A stretch of 64,000 nt of DNA from Areca catechu. Taxonomy: Eukaryota; Streptophyta; Magnoliopsida; Arecales; Arecaceae. The notes below the pieces were generated by a model. That model saw only the letters and a program-made list of their open reading frames with translations, made no database searches and was not told where the DNA came from. Shown here piece by piece: positions 43,880 to 55,960 of the stretch (the first letter of the stretch is position 1; each line of letters starts with the position of its first letter). The stretch lies in contig CM038052.1 of the NCBI GenBank assembly GCA_021397845.1, positions 147,368,854-147,432,853 of the forward strand, given 5' to 3'. Both the position numbers and the translations under genes were made by a program.

Positions 43880-45243
43880 TGGTGCGGGCACTAGGCTCAG
43901 GAAGAGGCTTCAGCTAATGCTAAGTTCTTTATGGATAGAAGACTAGAAATTTAAGTCCTGTAATAAGTCTATGAGTCCTGTATTTTTTTTATTTGAATAA
44001 TTGAGTCCTGTTTTATTTTAATTTGGGTCCAATTAGAGTTAAATTGGCTTTGTATTGAGTCGGGTTCAAGATCTACTTGTATTGGGCTTCAATTAAGCAA
44101 GAATGAGTACAACCAACTTCACCAACTACTTGGAGCACCACATCATCAAAGCACCATGCCACCTTGGAAGACAAGTCATGCCAACTTGAAGGATGAATCA
44201 TGCCACATCACCAAGACACATCAATCATGAATTTTCAAATTTGAATGAAGGTCCACTCTTTATGAGTGCCCACCTTGTAATTAGGAGATTTAAATTTGAA
44301 TGGGCCACTCCTATCTTTATGGGACACCCCTTGATTTTCTCCATGAAAAGTGTTGCATTTTGAATTTGAAAAGGAGCTTAAGGTTTATAAAAGCTCCTAA
44401 AATTCTCTTGTAATGGTAATGATGAATGAAGAAGAAATTTTTTTGAAAGCTTTTCCCTTTGCTAGCCAAAGTCCCTTGAGAGAAGGAAAGGTGTGAGACC
44501 TAAGTTACCTAGCCAATCCAATTTCTAACCCATACTCCATTTCTATTTGATCAACCTTGAAGACTCTCCTACAATCCACTCCAAAATTCATCCATCTCCT
44601 CTTCCAAAGGCGTCTTCTACAAAGAAGTTCAGCATGCCAACAAGTGAAGGAGGTTTAAGTTGTGGACGCCAAGGAAGATCTACTTCAAGCCAAGCTTAAT
44701 CCTTATTACTCCATTCCAAATTCTCTTTATCCATTCCTACAACCTCCCATCTAAACATGTTAATCTTTCCATCTCCTTGTGCAGGATCCCCGGGTCTCAT
44801 GGTTTCCAAGATGAAGGTTTACTATGCCAACGAATCAGAAGCAGGAGGCCTTGAAACCTAGAGTAATTCCTTTGTCATTTAGGTACCTCATCTTGAGTGT
44901 CCTTTATCCCATTTTCAGAACATTAATAACCGGGTAACCATTCTTATACTTTCTTTCAGATCTGAAATAGCAAGGTAAGCTAGCCCTAACCTGTGTGGTT
45001 TCCTAACCACAAAGGTCCTTTCTTAATTACTTTGAGAGTGTTCCTTTCTAGTCATGTTTTTCTCTATGTTCCTAGGTCCTTTCTTAATTACTTTGAGAGT
45101 GTTCCTTTCTAGTCATGTTTTTCTCTATGTTAGTTTCCTGAATTTCTATTTCTTTTATAGAATAGCTGCATGCCTATTTGCCTCATCAACATTTAACCTC
45201 TTTAATCCTTAGAGATGCATCATTCGAATCTTGTTCCCCATCA
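43880..45243. mobile_element. solo LTR in element I, TSD GATCT
   Basis: 1364 bp from TGGTGCGGGC to CCCCATCA, flanked by GATCT at 43875-43879 and 45244-45248. It interrupts RT between its PKDSFPLPK and ID motifs. No coding capacity. Orientation and lineage not determined; the TGGTG/CATCA ends are LTR-like. Confidence 0.85.
45014..45131. repeat. 61-bp tandem duplication inside the solo LTR
   Basis: GGTCCTTTCTTAATTACTTT begins at 45014 and again at 45075; the copies are essentially identical, so it is recent. Confidence 0.95.
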
Positions 45244-45248
45244 GATCT

Positions 45249-46140
45249 TTAGCAATAAAAGTTTATCTTTTGGGAAGGCCTTGTTTAGATTAGTGTTATT
45301 GATATAGATTTTTCATTTCTTATTGGCCTTTTTGACCATGACAATATTGTCTAATTAGTCAGATAGTGGGCTTTTTGGATGAATCTAGCAGTTAGAAGCT
45401 TGTCAACTTCCTTATTAATGACCTTTTTTCTCTCGAGGTGAAACTTCTCTCTTTTGCTGGACTAGCTTGTACTTTGGATTGATATTCAGCTTATAGATGA
45501 TGATTTCAAGAGGAATCTCAAATATGTATGATGCCAACCAAGCAAAGATATCAACATTGAATAGCATGAACTCTAGTAGTCGATTCCTTTCCTTCTCGAA
45601 TAGAAGACCTCCAATTTGCATGAACTTTGATAGGTCATCCTTTAATGGGAAAGAGAGTAGCTTCTTAGCCAGTTCACCATTCTTCTTTGGCTCCCTCTGG
45701 TTTAGTTATTTGGTAGTTGGTATCATATTAGCTTTTTATACTTTAGTTGCCATCAAGAAGCACTATCGGCTAGTTGTTAGTCTCTTTTCGTCTCACTGAT
45801 TCCATTCCTTATTGAAAATTGAACAAGAAGGTATTTGATCAAGATGACGATGTCTAGCCAATTAAGTCTTGGCCATTTGAGGACGATGCTGTACATTGAG
45901 GGCACCCAAACAACTATAAACATAAGAAAGATAATGCTCTATCAAGGTGGAGTTCCTATAATAATGAGAAGAGTAATCTCACCTTCAACCTTGACTGAGT
46001 TTTCAGAGAAGCCGACTAAGAATATAAAAATCCACTTTAACTGATTTTCGGATAAGTTTATATGAATAAAAGCATCATAAAGTAAGACATTAACTGAGCT
46101 TCCATTTTTGATTAAAATCCCCTTTACATCATGTTTTGAT
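45249..46140 (-). pseudogene. pol: reverse transcriptase part 1 and protease, element I
   Basis: 45249-45620 on the - strand reads IVMVKKANKKWKIYINNTNL with NKA and KD (RT motif 1-2 region) and IYKLNINPKYKLVQQKRE (start of RT), preceded by FMLFNVDIFAW. 45840-46140 is the protease: HDVKGILIKNGSSVNVLLYD then AFIHINL, in which the usual V-D-S/N-G reads I-K-N-G, so the catalytic Asp is lost. Short frames only. Confidence 0.7.
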
Positions 46141-46379
46141 ATTTTGTGGACATGACAATAGTATCATCATAGAGATTTTGGACCCCGACTAATTCTTTAT
46201 TAAAAAAAGAAATTCAATTCCCTTCTTCCTCTCCTCTTTACCTCTTTGAAGGATGCCCTACCCCCAAGAAATCATGCCAACCTATCCAGGCATTAGCTAA
46301 TTGTCGATCTCCTCTTTGTTTGCTGCTGGCTAGGATTCTAAGTGTCAATCAAACTCCATAAATGTACTTCCTGAGATAG

Positions 46380-48061
46380 TTATGCCAAACAAAATCTTCA
46401 ATTTCTCTTTTTAGTTAAAAGTTGTCTTCAGTATTGTGGCCATGATCTTGGTAAAATAGGCAATATTTGTTTTTATCAAGGGAGACAGGGGCTTTAATGG
46501 TTGAGACCTTCACAGATATTAGTTTCCTTTTATTTTCATAAGAATTTTTATTCTAGGAGCTAAAAGAAGAGTGTAGCTACCAGGTTTTTTGATCAAACTC
46601 CTCGATGTGGGACTTTGACAATGGGGCGGGTTGGGCTTCTCGACCCAAGTTCTACTTGGCTCTTCTCGGGCTTTCTTCTTCTTTGACCTTCCATCAGTCT
46701 CTCACCAAGTGAGAGGACCCTCCTTTGTACGAATATAATTCTAAGCATGAACTAAGAGTTTCGAATAAGACTTAGGATAAGCATTATCCAGTGAATAGTT
46801 GAATCAGGAGGGGTGGAGTCCTCTCTTCATAGCCAACATGGCCACCGATTCATCCAAGTGATAGATCTCCAGTGTGGCCATTTTGAATGAGGTCACATAG
46901 TCTTTTAGTGACTCTCCCTTCTGCTGGCAAATAGAGAAAGACTATCAGGTTCTCATGGCATCTTCCAACTGGTGTTGAAGTAAGCCACAAACTACCTTTC
47001 TAGCTGTTTGAAAGAGTTGATACTCCTCAGCTCAAGTCTAAAATACCATACTCAGGTTGCATTGCAAAGAGTGGTTAGAAATGCGAGGCAAAGTAAAGCA
47101 TAGAAGGTGCCTTGAATCTGTATGAGAGTTTTATAGCTCTCTAGATGGTCCAGCAGATCGGAGTGCCATTGTAGGACTTTAGCTGAGGCATCTTGAACCG
47201 AGTAGGAATCAATTCTTCTAGAATTCATTAGGAGGGAGGAGAACGAGTGTTGACCTCCATCTGAGCTCTACTTCCTTCTTAAAGATTTGTGAGTTGGTGG
47301 TTGATCTTCTATAACTTACGATCATAGTCATCGAGCCACCACTCGACTAGCTACCGAGAATCTCCTGTAGACCCCTCTATGGAGGATTCGAACATAGTGT
47401 GGGGACATTTATCATGCTTTAGCTCCCTTCTTCATCACCTTTCTTCGTGCTGGGGACTCGCTCAACATGGCAAAAAAACCATGACTAACATGCTATCTAC
47501 TAGTGAAAGGATCTCCCTCGAGGAGACCGATGACCTACCCAGCATAGGGAGCAAGATCGGGACCAAAGAGAGATCTACCGGTGAGAAGATCTCCTTTGGA
47601 GAGATTGATAGCTAGAACGAGTGGCAGTAGTGGATATAGCTAGGACTTTTGGCTATTGTTGGTTCATCATAGGTTGTTGTTGTAGTCTCTGCCCCACCAC
47701 AAACAGCATTTGGACCTGCTGCATCAGGGTGGCAAGCAAGTCTTGCTGAGTCGCTAGTGGTGGGGGTAGAGTGAGAGGTTCTACTGCCAACCTATACCGT
47801 TCATCATGAAACGGGGAGCACCCGGTGTAGCTGGTGGAGGCATCCTTCGCTTGAGTCATCACCATGTTTCCAAGCTTCGAGATATTCTTCTTGAAGCTTT
47901 GAGTTCCCCTTACCCGGTACACCACCCTCCACTAGAATCATGACGGTGCTTGAAGATCTCCCGACCTTCCCTGATGGGAAGGGGTGCTGCTCCCAACATC
48001 TCTTGAGCAAAGACATATAAGAATAATCCCTTCCAGTGGTAGCTGGCGAGGGACCCTTCAA
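46380..48061 (-). pseudogene. gag: gag, element I
   Basis: 46380-46560 is the C-terminal finger-like region. 46780-47210 is the capsid core: the - strand gives fragments matching IQGTFYALLCLAFLTTLCNA and a SFKQLE-type motif. 47653-47925 is an N-terminal open stretch with LATQQDLLATLMQQVQMLFV. 47926-48061 continues open (MKGPSPATTGRDYS). The assignment follows order and motif similarity to B and F gag. Confidence 0.6.
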
Positions 48062-48790
48062 TGCTCAAGTCAGCGAGAGCATGAAATGAGCTATAGTAGC
48101 CAGACTTGAGAGTGGAGGCAAGACTAGATTAGCATAAGAGAAGGGTATAAGTGTCTTACATTGTCGGGGATCTTTTCTTACCAATTTATAAAGTTACATA
48201 GAGTAACAAAATATCATTTGGGAGGTAGTCTTCTCTGACATGGATAACCAATTTCAGGTACGATGCTAGGATATTATCTCCTGGAATCTTTTATGTTAAT
48301 ATCTTTCTATTAGGATGGTAGAATCTATTGAGATCTTGTCTGCCACAACCTTATTTGCCAAGATCTGTATTATGATGCTATGATTGATGGACTTCTACTA
48401 CTTATTTGGGTATCATGGACTCCTAGTATCAAGGCAGCCTGTTGTTGCTGAGAGAGAGGGCCTTGACATTATATCCCAACGTATCCAACTAAGACTACAC
48501 CAGTAGTTAGTCGGGCTCGAGTAAGTATTCGATGAGATCGAGTAAGTAAACACGCATAGAGGGATATCATGTCGGTCAGGCTTGATCATTTGTAGCCTCC
48601 CAACGTAGGGTATTGCAATTACTCAATGTAGTGACCTGCTCAATCATCTTCTCCATAGTCATCTTCTTCTTTGTTGATAGCTTGATCATTTCCGGATGGA
48701 TATCCTCGTCGTTTCTTCCTTAGTTGGTGGTACAGTCGGTGATCCATCTCTTTCTTAGTCGATGATCCAGTTGGTCCTCGAGGCCGAATA
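48062..48790 (-). repeat. probable 5' LTR region of element I
   Basis: CAATGCTCAAGTCAGCGAG near 48060 resembles the GACGATCAAGTCAGTGGG word of the B-family LTR (51862). I could not fix the ends or the primer site. Confidence 0.4.
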
Positions 48791-50427
48791 AGCAGTTACC
48801 ACAATAATAATGAAACAATAAATAAATAATAAAAACATAGCTTCCAATAAAATAAGAAAATTATAAAAAATTTGGATAAAAATATATATATAAAGGACAT
48901 AAAGAATTATGATAGATAATAGACATGAAAAATCATAAATACTAACTATAAACTGATAAAAAAATATAAAAGAAAATCCTTTCAATGAAATCATACTAAA
49001 AAAAATCATTTCTCTTTGTTATTCTCCCACTATCCTTTTGTGAGAATAAAATAAATAATTAAATTTAAAAAACCATGTTGCAAACAAATAGAGTAAATAC
49101 TAGAACCAATAACTATGAAGTAAGTAAATTAAAGAATTATATATACCAACTATAGATAGATTAAGGAAATATTTAATTATGTTTTATGCAATAGTATATA
49201 AATACGGGAAAAAAATAAAAATGTTCAAAAAAAAAGGGAAAACCTTTCAACTTTTTATAATTTATACACTAAATTTTATATTATTTTTGTCATGAACATA
49301 TGCGTATATCTTCCGTAAACAATAAAAGAAGGAAAAGAAGGAGATGCATGTAGAGCCCAGCTTAAACTCCAGAGTAAATGATATTATTTAGTGGCATCTT
49401 GTGATTTAATGAACGAGAAAATTTTATGATCTAATTAAGGGTCTGAGAAGAGAAAAATAGCTTGTACATATAAATTAGACCCTAAAAGTTATATCATAGA
49501 GCTGGGCTGGACTCGGTTTAAACAATGGTACCTAGGTTGGATTGCAGGCTTCCCAGAACGCACTTAGCCAGTTTGAAGACAGGCTAGACTCAAGCCGGCA
49601 TCTTATGGCTACACTTCATTTCCCTGTGGACACATATACTGCATGTCATTCATCATGTCCATTTACTTTTTCTGCAATAGGAGCCATCAAAAATCTTCAA
49701 AGTTGAAGGATTGAGGGAAATCAAAGATTCTACTAGAAGACAACTCAACTTTAGACCTCTATCTTGGCAGCATCTAGGCAGCATAGAATACAGTAAATGA
49801 ACAATTCAAGAGAAGACCTGAAGAAAAGTTATAAAATAGGCCAGTTTACTAATCATACACATGATTAATTTGGACTGGTCCTGGCAACTCTGGTCAATTA
49901 AACATTATTGACCTCACTACCAGGCAATTGCCAAACCTGAAGTAGTAGATCAAAATGAAAATTTTGGCTTAACGCATGTAGTCTAAAAGTCTCATCATCT
50001 CTCATATGAAAATATAGAATGTTTTAAATACAGTCCCTCCTCCTAGGTCCATTCACAGAGCTCTCTTTGCTACAACAACAGTATCTAGCACCTTGAATAT
50101 TGATTAATGGCACCAAACACTCATTGGAGATTACAAAATAGGCATTGGATAAATAAATATTTCTTGATGATGAATATGTTTTTAAATAGCCCTTGTCCTA
50201 TTAACCATGAGAGATGTTACGGTAACTCTAGTGAATCTCTCAAAAAATTCATACACTTACCCCATCATTTTTTTAGGATTACGTCGCAAGCCTTTCATAA
50301 CACCATTCTCTTTGTTTAATTACGTGCCGCACTTCAAAAGTCAAATCAAGGGGAGGAATGAGAATGCAGCACACCAGAGTAATATTTTGAGTTATAACAT
50401 TTTACTAAGCAATTTTTGATTAACTAT
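48791..50427. other. AT-rich unassigned DNA
   Basis: No frame with recognisable motifs. Short open stretches at 48755-49009 and 50107-50419 are hydrophobic low-complexity or chance. It could be host intergenic DNA before element F. Confidence 0.45.
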
Positions 50428-50978
50428 TGTTGGGACAAATCAAATGACTCGATTCATAAAAGACCAGGATAGGTCCATAGAACAAATAAGATGCTATATC
50501 AAGCATAGAAGTTGATAAAACAGGAAATAGCCGACCAGCTCATAAAAGCTGACCAGCTCATAAAGGCCGATAACATTTAAAGGCCGACCTATATATAAAG
50601 ACTGACCAACTGCAAGAAGAATGAAGATAGCAAGAAAAGATGTAGTTTTCTACCACAATAACTAGCTGCCGTTATAACAGACACGGGTTAGTTTCTAATG
50701 AAACTAACTGCTGGAGGCCCTTTCATCTTAATTATGTTAAGGCCCATGCCTATAAATACCAGTAAAAGGAGACCTTCAGCGATAAGTAAGGACTAGCTGA
50801 CGTGCTATATCATTTCCTGCCCATTTTCTCTATCTGTTATTCGAATCCTTGCTAACTTAAGCATCGGAGTGTCTCCTACCAAAAATTTTTTGGTGAGTGG
50901 ATTTGTTTTGCAGGACTTGCTAGGAGCTTGATTAGGTGTGACTCGACGGTGCATCAAGATCGCTTTGGTTCGGCAACA
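50428..50978 (+). repeat. 5' LTR of element F (551 bp)
   Basis: TGTTGGGACAAATC to CGGCAACA. It contains the word GCCGACC/GACCAGCTCATAAA repeated at 50530-50600 and a TATAAATA box at 50751-50758. The flanking 5 bp ACTAT would be one target duplication. Confidence 0.82.
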
Positions 50979-50983
50979 ATAGA

Positions 50984-51002
50984 TTGGCGTACCAGGTAGG
51001 GG
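50984..51002 (+). promoter_or_regulatory. primer binding site, element F
   Basis: TTGGCGTACCAGGTAGGGG, five bases after the LTR. Primer tRNA not identified. Confidence 0.72.
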
Positions 51003-51041
51003 ACAAAAATTAATATCTTGGAAAGAATCTTGAAAGAGGAA

Positions 51042-51705
51042 ATGGTGAAAGGAAGAGTATAGAACACATCGGCTGGAAGGGGCTGCCCACCATCAAAGAA
51101 AAATGGTCCACCCATGGATGGTGAAGATGGTGCCCCTACAATGAGTATGGGACGATACCTGGTTATCCTCTTAGATAAAATGGAAGCTCTGATCGCTGCT
51201 GTTCAAAACCTCCAAGAGGTTGTGATCAGTGGGCAGCAATGATCGATCGCCTCAAAGTGCAACCAGCGATCTCCTTTGCAAGAAGTTTGACATCGAGAAC
51301 CAAGCCATTATTCTCGGTATCGTCATTCTCCAAATTAGCGTTCTTCCTCGCAACAAGATTCTCAACTCTATGAATATGGGGAGAATCGACTCAAGGAGAA
51401 ATGCCCAAGATCTTACTCTATATCTTTTAATAACTCTACCCCAAGAAGCTCCTACCAGAGTAAGGGAACTCGATGGCATGACAGCTTCGGAAAAAAATTC
51501 AAAATCTAGAATTGCAAGTTGCCAAACTTGATGACCAACGGAGAAACGACAAATGACCGATGGCTTATGATTCATGGCTACCCTTCTCTAGAAGAATTAT
51601 GGAAGAAAAGATTCCGTCCCAGTTCAAAATCTCCCAGCTAGAGTCTTATAACGGAACCTCTGATCCTCTTGATCATTTGGGTAGCTTTAAAACCCATATG
51701 TTGAT
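51042..51705 (+). pseudogene. gag: gag part 1, element F
   Basis: A likely start is ATG 51042 (MVKGRV, then a stop). Later text reads MEALIAAVQNLQEVV and, from 51605, KIPSQFKISQLESYNGTSDP and LDHLGSFKTHML, the N-terminal Tat Gag signature. The frame changes at least twice. The solo LTR enters after HML at 51705 and gag resumes at 53216. Confidence 0.75.
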
Positions 51706-53210
51706 TGTTGCCGCTTGGATCGTCATGGCCCATAGCTCCAGTGCATCGCCGCCGTGTCGGGTGCCTCCTCCTGCCGGGAGTGCTCCCTCCTCCTAGGGGG
51801 TCAGCTCTTTGGCCCGCTCGGCCTGCAAAACAGGGGAGACCCAGGCCGGGGATTCCGGCAAGCACACTCCGACGATCAAGTCAGTGGGATGATTGAGGAG
51901 AACAGAAAATCTCTGAGATGGAGAGCTTGGGGGACTCCCTCGTCTCAGGGGGTGACATGATGAAGATATTCAAATACTATAAAGAACAAGATAGCGATGC
52001 CTGAGTGATAGAAAGAAGGAATGGAGAGTGGGGAGCAGGGAGGTTCTCTGGCCGATTCCTTGGCCACCGAGCTCTCGAGGAGCTTGCTCACTTGCCTCTC
52101 CCCGCTCCTTCTGTGTTTGCTTCTTACCTTTCTTACCTCATGCCTTAAGCGGTGACCCTGCCCAGATCGGGGGCCTGGTCCCAGTGTCCTTCTTGTAGTT
52201 CTCTCTCGTGGTGTCTCCTCTGGAGGGGCTTGCTACTGCCCGTGGCTTCTCCTTCTTCCCTTTTTCATCTCGGAATGGTCCTTCTGGAGGAGGAGGCGAT
52301 CCTTGGGCCTCTTGGAGCCTCTCCTTTGCTCTCGGGCCAGTCCTCTTCCCAACTTCCGGTGAGCCCTCTAGGGAGCTCTCCGGTGAGCCCTCTAGGGAGC
52401 TCTCCCGAGAGCTCTCTCTCCTTGGAGGGCCCCCTTGCTCCTGGATCCTCCCTCCTCTTTCTTTTTCCCTTTTCCTTCTTTTTTATCTTTTTTCCCCCAG
52501 GGCAGGCACTGCACCCCCTAGACCCATGCCATCGCGGGGATTTTCCATTCCCGGAGGGGCCTCCCAAGCATTATAGGGCCTATGGCTTTGATAGAGTTTC
52601 CCTTTTGGGGGAACTCTGGGTCTCCGGCCGTACGGTTGTTGACATGGCAGCAGGCTACAGCGCCCTGGGTCTGACAGGACTTACCTCGCGCAGAGCATGC
52701 GGGCAGCATGTTGCAGAACTAGCATTGGTGGCAGGACAGTGCCACCTTTCGAAGGTTGCAGGTGGACAGGGACCTCCGTGCCGTGGTTTGAATTCTTGTT
52801 GATCTTTCCCTCCATTACCACTGGCGGGAATTCTAGCCTTCGTATGGTGGGGAAGGACCTCCCAAAGAGGTCCGCCTTTGACAACATGAGCTCAACCCCT
52901 GCCGAGAGCTGATCTCAAATGGAGGGCTCACTCCGTGAGCTCGACCTCGGCTAGGAGCTGACCTTGGTAGGAGGGCTGGCTTTATGAGCTCTGCTTCAGT
53001 CGGGAGCTGACCTCAGATGGAGGGCTCACCCCGTGAGCCTGACCCCAGCTGGGAGCTGACCTCGGTAGGGTACTCACTTCATAAGCTCGACCCCGGTCGG
53101 GAGCTGACCTCGGCATTCCACTGGGAGCCGTGTCTAGGTGGCAGTCCCTATCCATGTGGCTGCTGGCTTTCGGTTTCATAGGCTTCACGTCAGTGGATGT
53201 TGCCACATCA
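51706..53210 (-). mobile_element. solo LTR of the element B family, TSD TTGAT
   Basis: 1505 bp from TGTTGCCGC to GCCACATCA, flanked by TTGAT at 51701-51705 and 53211-53215. It defines the complete LTR of family B on the - strand: start TGATGTGGC, end GCGGCAACA. It contains the 49-bp repeats at 52885-53115. Frames up to 216 codons on its + strand (52152-52802) are repeat-driven and not taken as genes. Confidence 0.92.
52363..52410. repeat. 24-bp tandem duplication inside the solo LTR
   Basis: GGTGAGCCCTCTAGGGAGCT twice in succession, followed by CTCTCCCGAGAGCTCTC. Short and local. Confidence 0.85.
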
Positions 53211-53215
53211 TTGAT

Positions 53216-53980
53216 TCAGGGGGTAACTAACACCCTCCACTGCCTTGCTTTCCCAGCAACCCTGAAGAAAGTCGCACAGATATGGTATTCAAGCCTTCGG
53301 CCAGGTACCTTTCATTCTTTTGATCAACTGAAAATATTTTTTATGGCTCATTTCAGGACTAGCCGAAAGATGACGTGCAATTTGGATAGCCTCTTTTTTG
53401 TCCAATAGCAGGAGGGCGAGACTTTAAGAGATTATGTAGCTCGCTTCAACTCTACCATGCTGGAAATCCCAAATCTCAATAAATATGTCACCATGTCTGC
53501 CATGAAGAAGGAACTCCGATCATCCAGATTTACTTTCTTTCTGGATAATAAATTCCCTACCAACTATTCCAAATTACTGGGATGCACATAGAAGTACGCG
53601 CAAACTGAAGAACAAGCTGCAAGTCGGTGCCAAGCTAAAGAGAAGCCTATTCCAAAGAAGAAAAACCTAAAGGGCAACGAATTACTATTTCCCGGTACTA
53701 ATGACACTTTGACTCAGCATGAAGCCCAAAGCTAAAGAATCCAGTCGACAAGTCCCAGGTTGGCAAGTTCGACACTTATACTCCTTAGTCTCTCCCAAGA
53801 GAAAAGATATTAATGGAGATTGAAAAGGAGAGCTTTCTCCAAAGACCCAGATCGATGCGAGACCCCCAGCCTCCCATAATTAGGCCAATACTACCAGTTT
53901 CATAGGGATCACGAACACACCATAAAAGAATGCATCCAGCTGAAGGACGAGATCGAAGCATGATCAAACGTGGGAACTTA
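53216..53980 (+). pseudogene. gag: gag part 2, element F
   Basis: Resumes with IQGVTNTLHCLAFPATLKKV, WYSSLRPGTFHSFDQLKIFF, MAHFRTSRK, then, after a TAG, QEGETLRDYVARFN and MKKELRSSRF. This is the standard Tat capsid region. 53800-53960 has the IL-EIE and YCQFHRDHEHTIKECIQLKD-like finger region, broken by frameshifts. The join across the solo LTR is exact once one TTGAT copy is discounted. Confidence 0.8.
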
Positions 53981-54079
53981 GAAAAGTATGTCCATGGTCA
54001 AGATCACCCAGTTGAGGTGGTTGCCCCAAGACAAATCACTGACGGTGTGGAGCTTCCCAATCAGTGACCCACCGATGGA

Positions 54080-54606
54080 ATGGTTGGCTTGTTACATTGC
54101 CAATCGAACTTCGAAGGAGAAAATGCTTCGAACAGATCTCGAAATAGCAATGTCATTAGCTTTTCTGATGACGACTTACATGAAATTCAAGTATCCCATG
54201 ATGACCCTATAGTTATCTTTGATATCATTGCAAACTATGATGTAAGAAGAATTTTAGTAGATAATGGAAGTTCGGTCGAGGTCTTGCTCTATGATGCTTT
54301 TATTAAGATGAATTTATTAAGAGATAAGTTGCAAAGAGCCTCATCACCCCTTACCAGATTCAAAGGAAATCTGGTAGGAGTGGAAGGAGAGATAACTCTC
54401 CCTATGACCATCAGGATAAAACCCCGACAGAAGATACTTCCAATCACCTTTATGGTCATATGCACATCCTCTGTGTATAATGCCATTTTAGGATGACCAG
54501 CCTTAAATAAATTTCAAGCAATTCTCTCTAGCTACCACTTGCTAGTAAGATTTCCAACTAGGAATGGAGTCGGAGAAATAAAAGGAGACCAGAGGGTAGC
54601 TCTGTA
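54080..54606 (+). pseudogene. pol: protease, element F
   Basis: VRRILVDNGSSVEVLLYDAF near 54243-54303 shows the V-D-N-G-S-S active site common in Tat elements (the first residue is an R in the actual text, RRILVDNGSS). GEITLPMTIR and STSSVYNAILG-type strands follow. A TGA at 54496-54498 replaces the Arg of ILGRP. Beyond that LNKFQAILSSYHLLVRFPT remains readable before a TAA near 54606. Confidence 0.8.
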
Positions 54607-54799
54607 ATGCCAATGATCCAAGACTAACCACTAGTCAGCCAGATGTCCTTAGAATAGCGATCAGCGAGATTGGATAGAAGAAAGTGGAGAGCTAATTAAA
54701 AAAACTATCTCTATACCCTTTACAAAAGAAGATCCGACTAAGGTTGTGCATATCAAAAGCCTACTCCATGAAGACATGAAGTCAAAACTGATTGATTTC

Positions 54800-55960
54800 C
54801 TACTAAACAATGCCGATATCTTTGCTTAGTCAGCCAATAATATGCTGAGAGTTCTTCTCGAAGTCATTACTCATCAACTAAAGGTCGATTCGAGATATAA
54901 GCCTATTCGGTAAAAGAAGAGAAATTTTGTACTGGAAAGATAGAGAGTCATTAATGAAGAGGTAACTAAACTTCTTGATGCAGGTTTCATAAAGGAGGCC
55001 CATTACCTAGATTGGCTTGCCAATGTAGTGATGCTAAAAAAGACGAATGACAAATGAAGAATCTATATCGATTATATCGACCTCAACAAAGTCTATCCAA
55101 ATGATAGATTCCCGCTACCAAAGATTGATCAGCTTATCGATGCCACTATAGGACATAAGCTTCTAAGCTTCATGGATACCTTCTCCGGCTACAACCAGAT
55201 TCAGATGGGCTCGGAAGATGAAGAAAAGATGGCTTTTATCACTAACAGAGGGTTATATTGCTACAAGGTGATGCCATTCGGCTTGAAAAATGCTAGGACA
55301 ACATACCAGCAGTTAGTCAACAAGATCTTTGAAAAATAGATTGGAAAGACCATGGAAGCATATATTGACAATATGATCATCAAGAACATCTAGGCTGATG
55401 ACCATATCAGAGATCTTGAGGAGGCCTTCGAAGTACTACGAAGATACCAAATGAAGCTCAATCTGACTAAGTGTGTCTTCGAAGTTACATCAGGAAAATT
55501 TCTCAATTTCCTGGTGATGAACCGAGGAATAGAAGCCAATCTGAAAAAAATCCAGGCAATACTGGACATGAGACATCCTTCTAATAAAAAGGAGGTTCAG
55601 TAGTTGACCAGACGGATCGCATCTTTAAGCCGATTCATCTCTCGATCGGTAGAAAGATGCCTTTCTTTTTTTAAAGCCCTATGATAAGCAAGAAGTTTCA
55701 AATGGTCAGAAGATTGCCGACGAGCCTTCAAGGAGCTGAAGCAATACTTAATCAATCCGACTCTACTCTCAAAACCTGAAGAAGGAGAGACTCTATATCT
55801 TTACCTTGCCACTTCATATGAGGTTGTCAGCTCGGTACTCGTTAGGAAGGACCCCAATGGCATCCACAAGCCAATTTATTATGCCAGCAAGGTGTTGCAT
55901 GATGCCAAGGTGAGATATCCAAAAGAACAAAAAGTAATATATGCCTGGTGCAAGCAAGAA
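54800..55960 (+). pseudogene. pol: reverse transcriptase and native RNase H, element F
   Basis: VITHQLKVDSRYKPIR, then a stop, then LLDAGFIKEAHYLDWLANVV, DLNKVYPNDRFPLPKIDQL, FMDTFSGYNQI, VMPFGLKNARTTYQQL, then EAYIDNMIIKN. The catalytic box is Y-I-D-N, so the second catalytic Asp is lost. At least ten in-frame stops are visible (examples near 54828, 54913, 55054, 55339, 55393). The native RNase H part reads GETLYLYLATSYEVVSSVLV. A frameshift near 55945 precedes KHLRPYFQSHPI. Confidence 0.85.

Larger units (their letters stand above)
43485..48790 (-). mobile_element. Element I: decayed Ty3/gypsy Tat fragment on the - strand
   Basis: gag, PR and the first half of RT remain; the rest of RT, RNase H and INT are lost at 43485, where SIRE pol begins. 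A solo LTR interrupts RT. The right end is a probable LTR. It is AT-richer than A to C and full of stops. Confidence 0.75.

Noticed and set aside
48755..49009. Hydrophobic 84-codon frame that could look like a membrane protein
   Set aside because: AT-rich low-complexity DNA translating to Ile/Phe/Tyr; no start context or conserved motif.
52152..52802. 216-codon open frame on the + strand
   Set aside because: Lies wholly inside the B-family solo LTR, has no domain and is low complexity.
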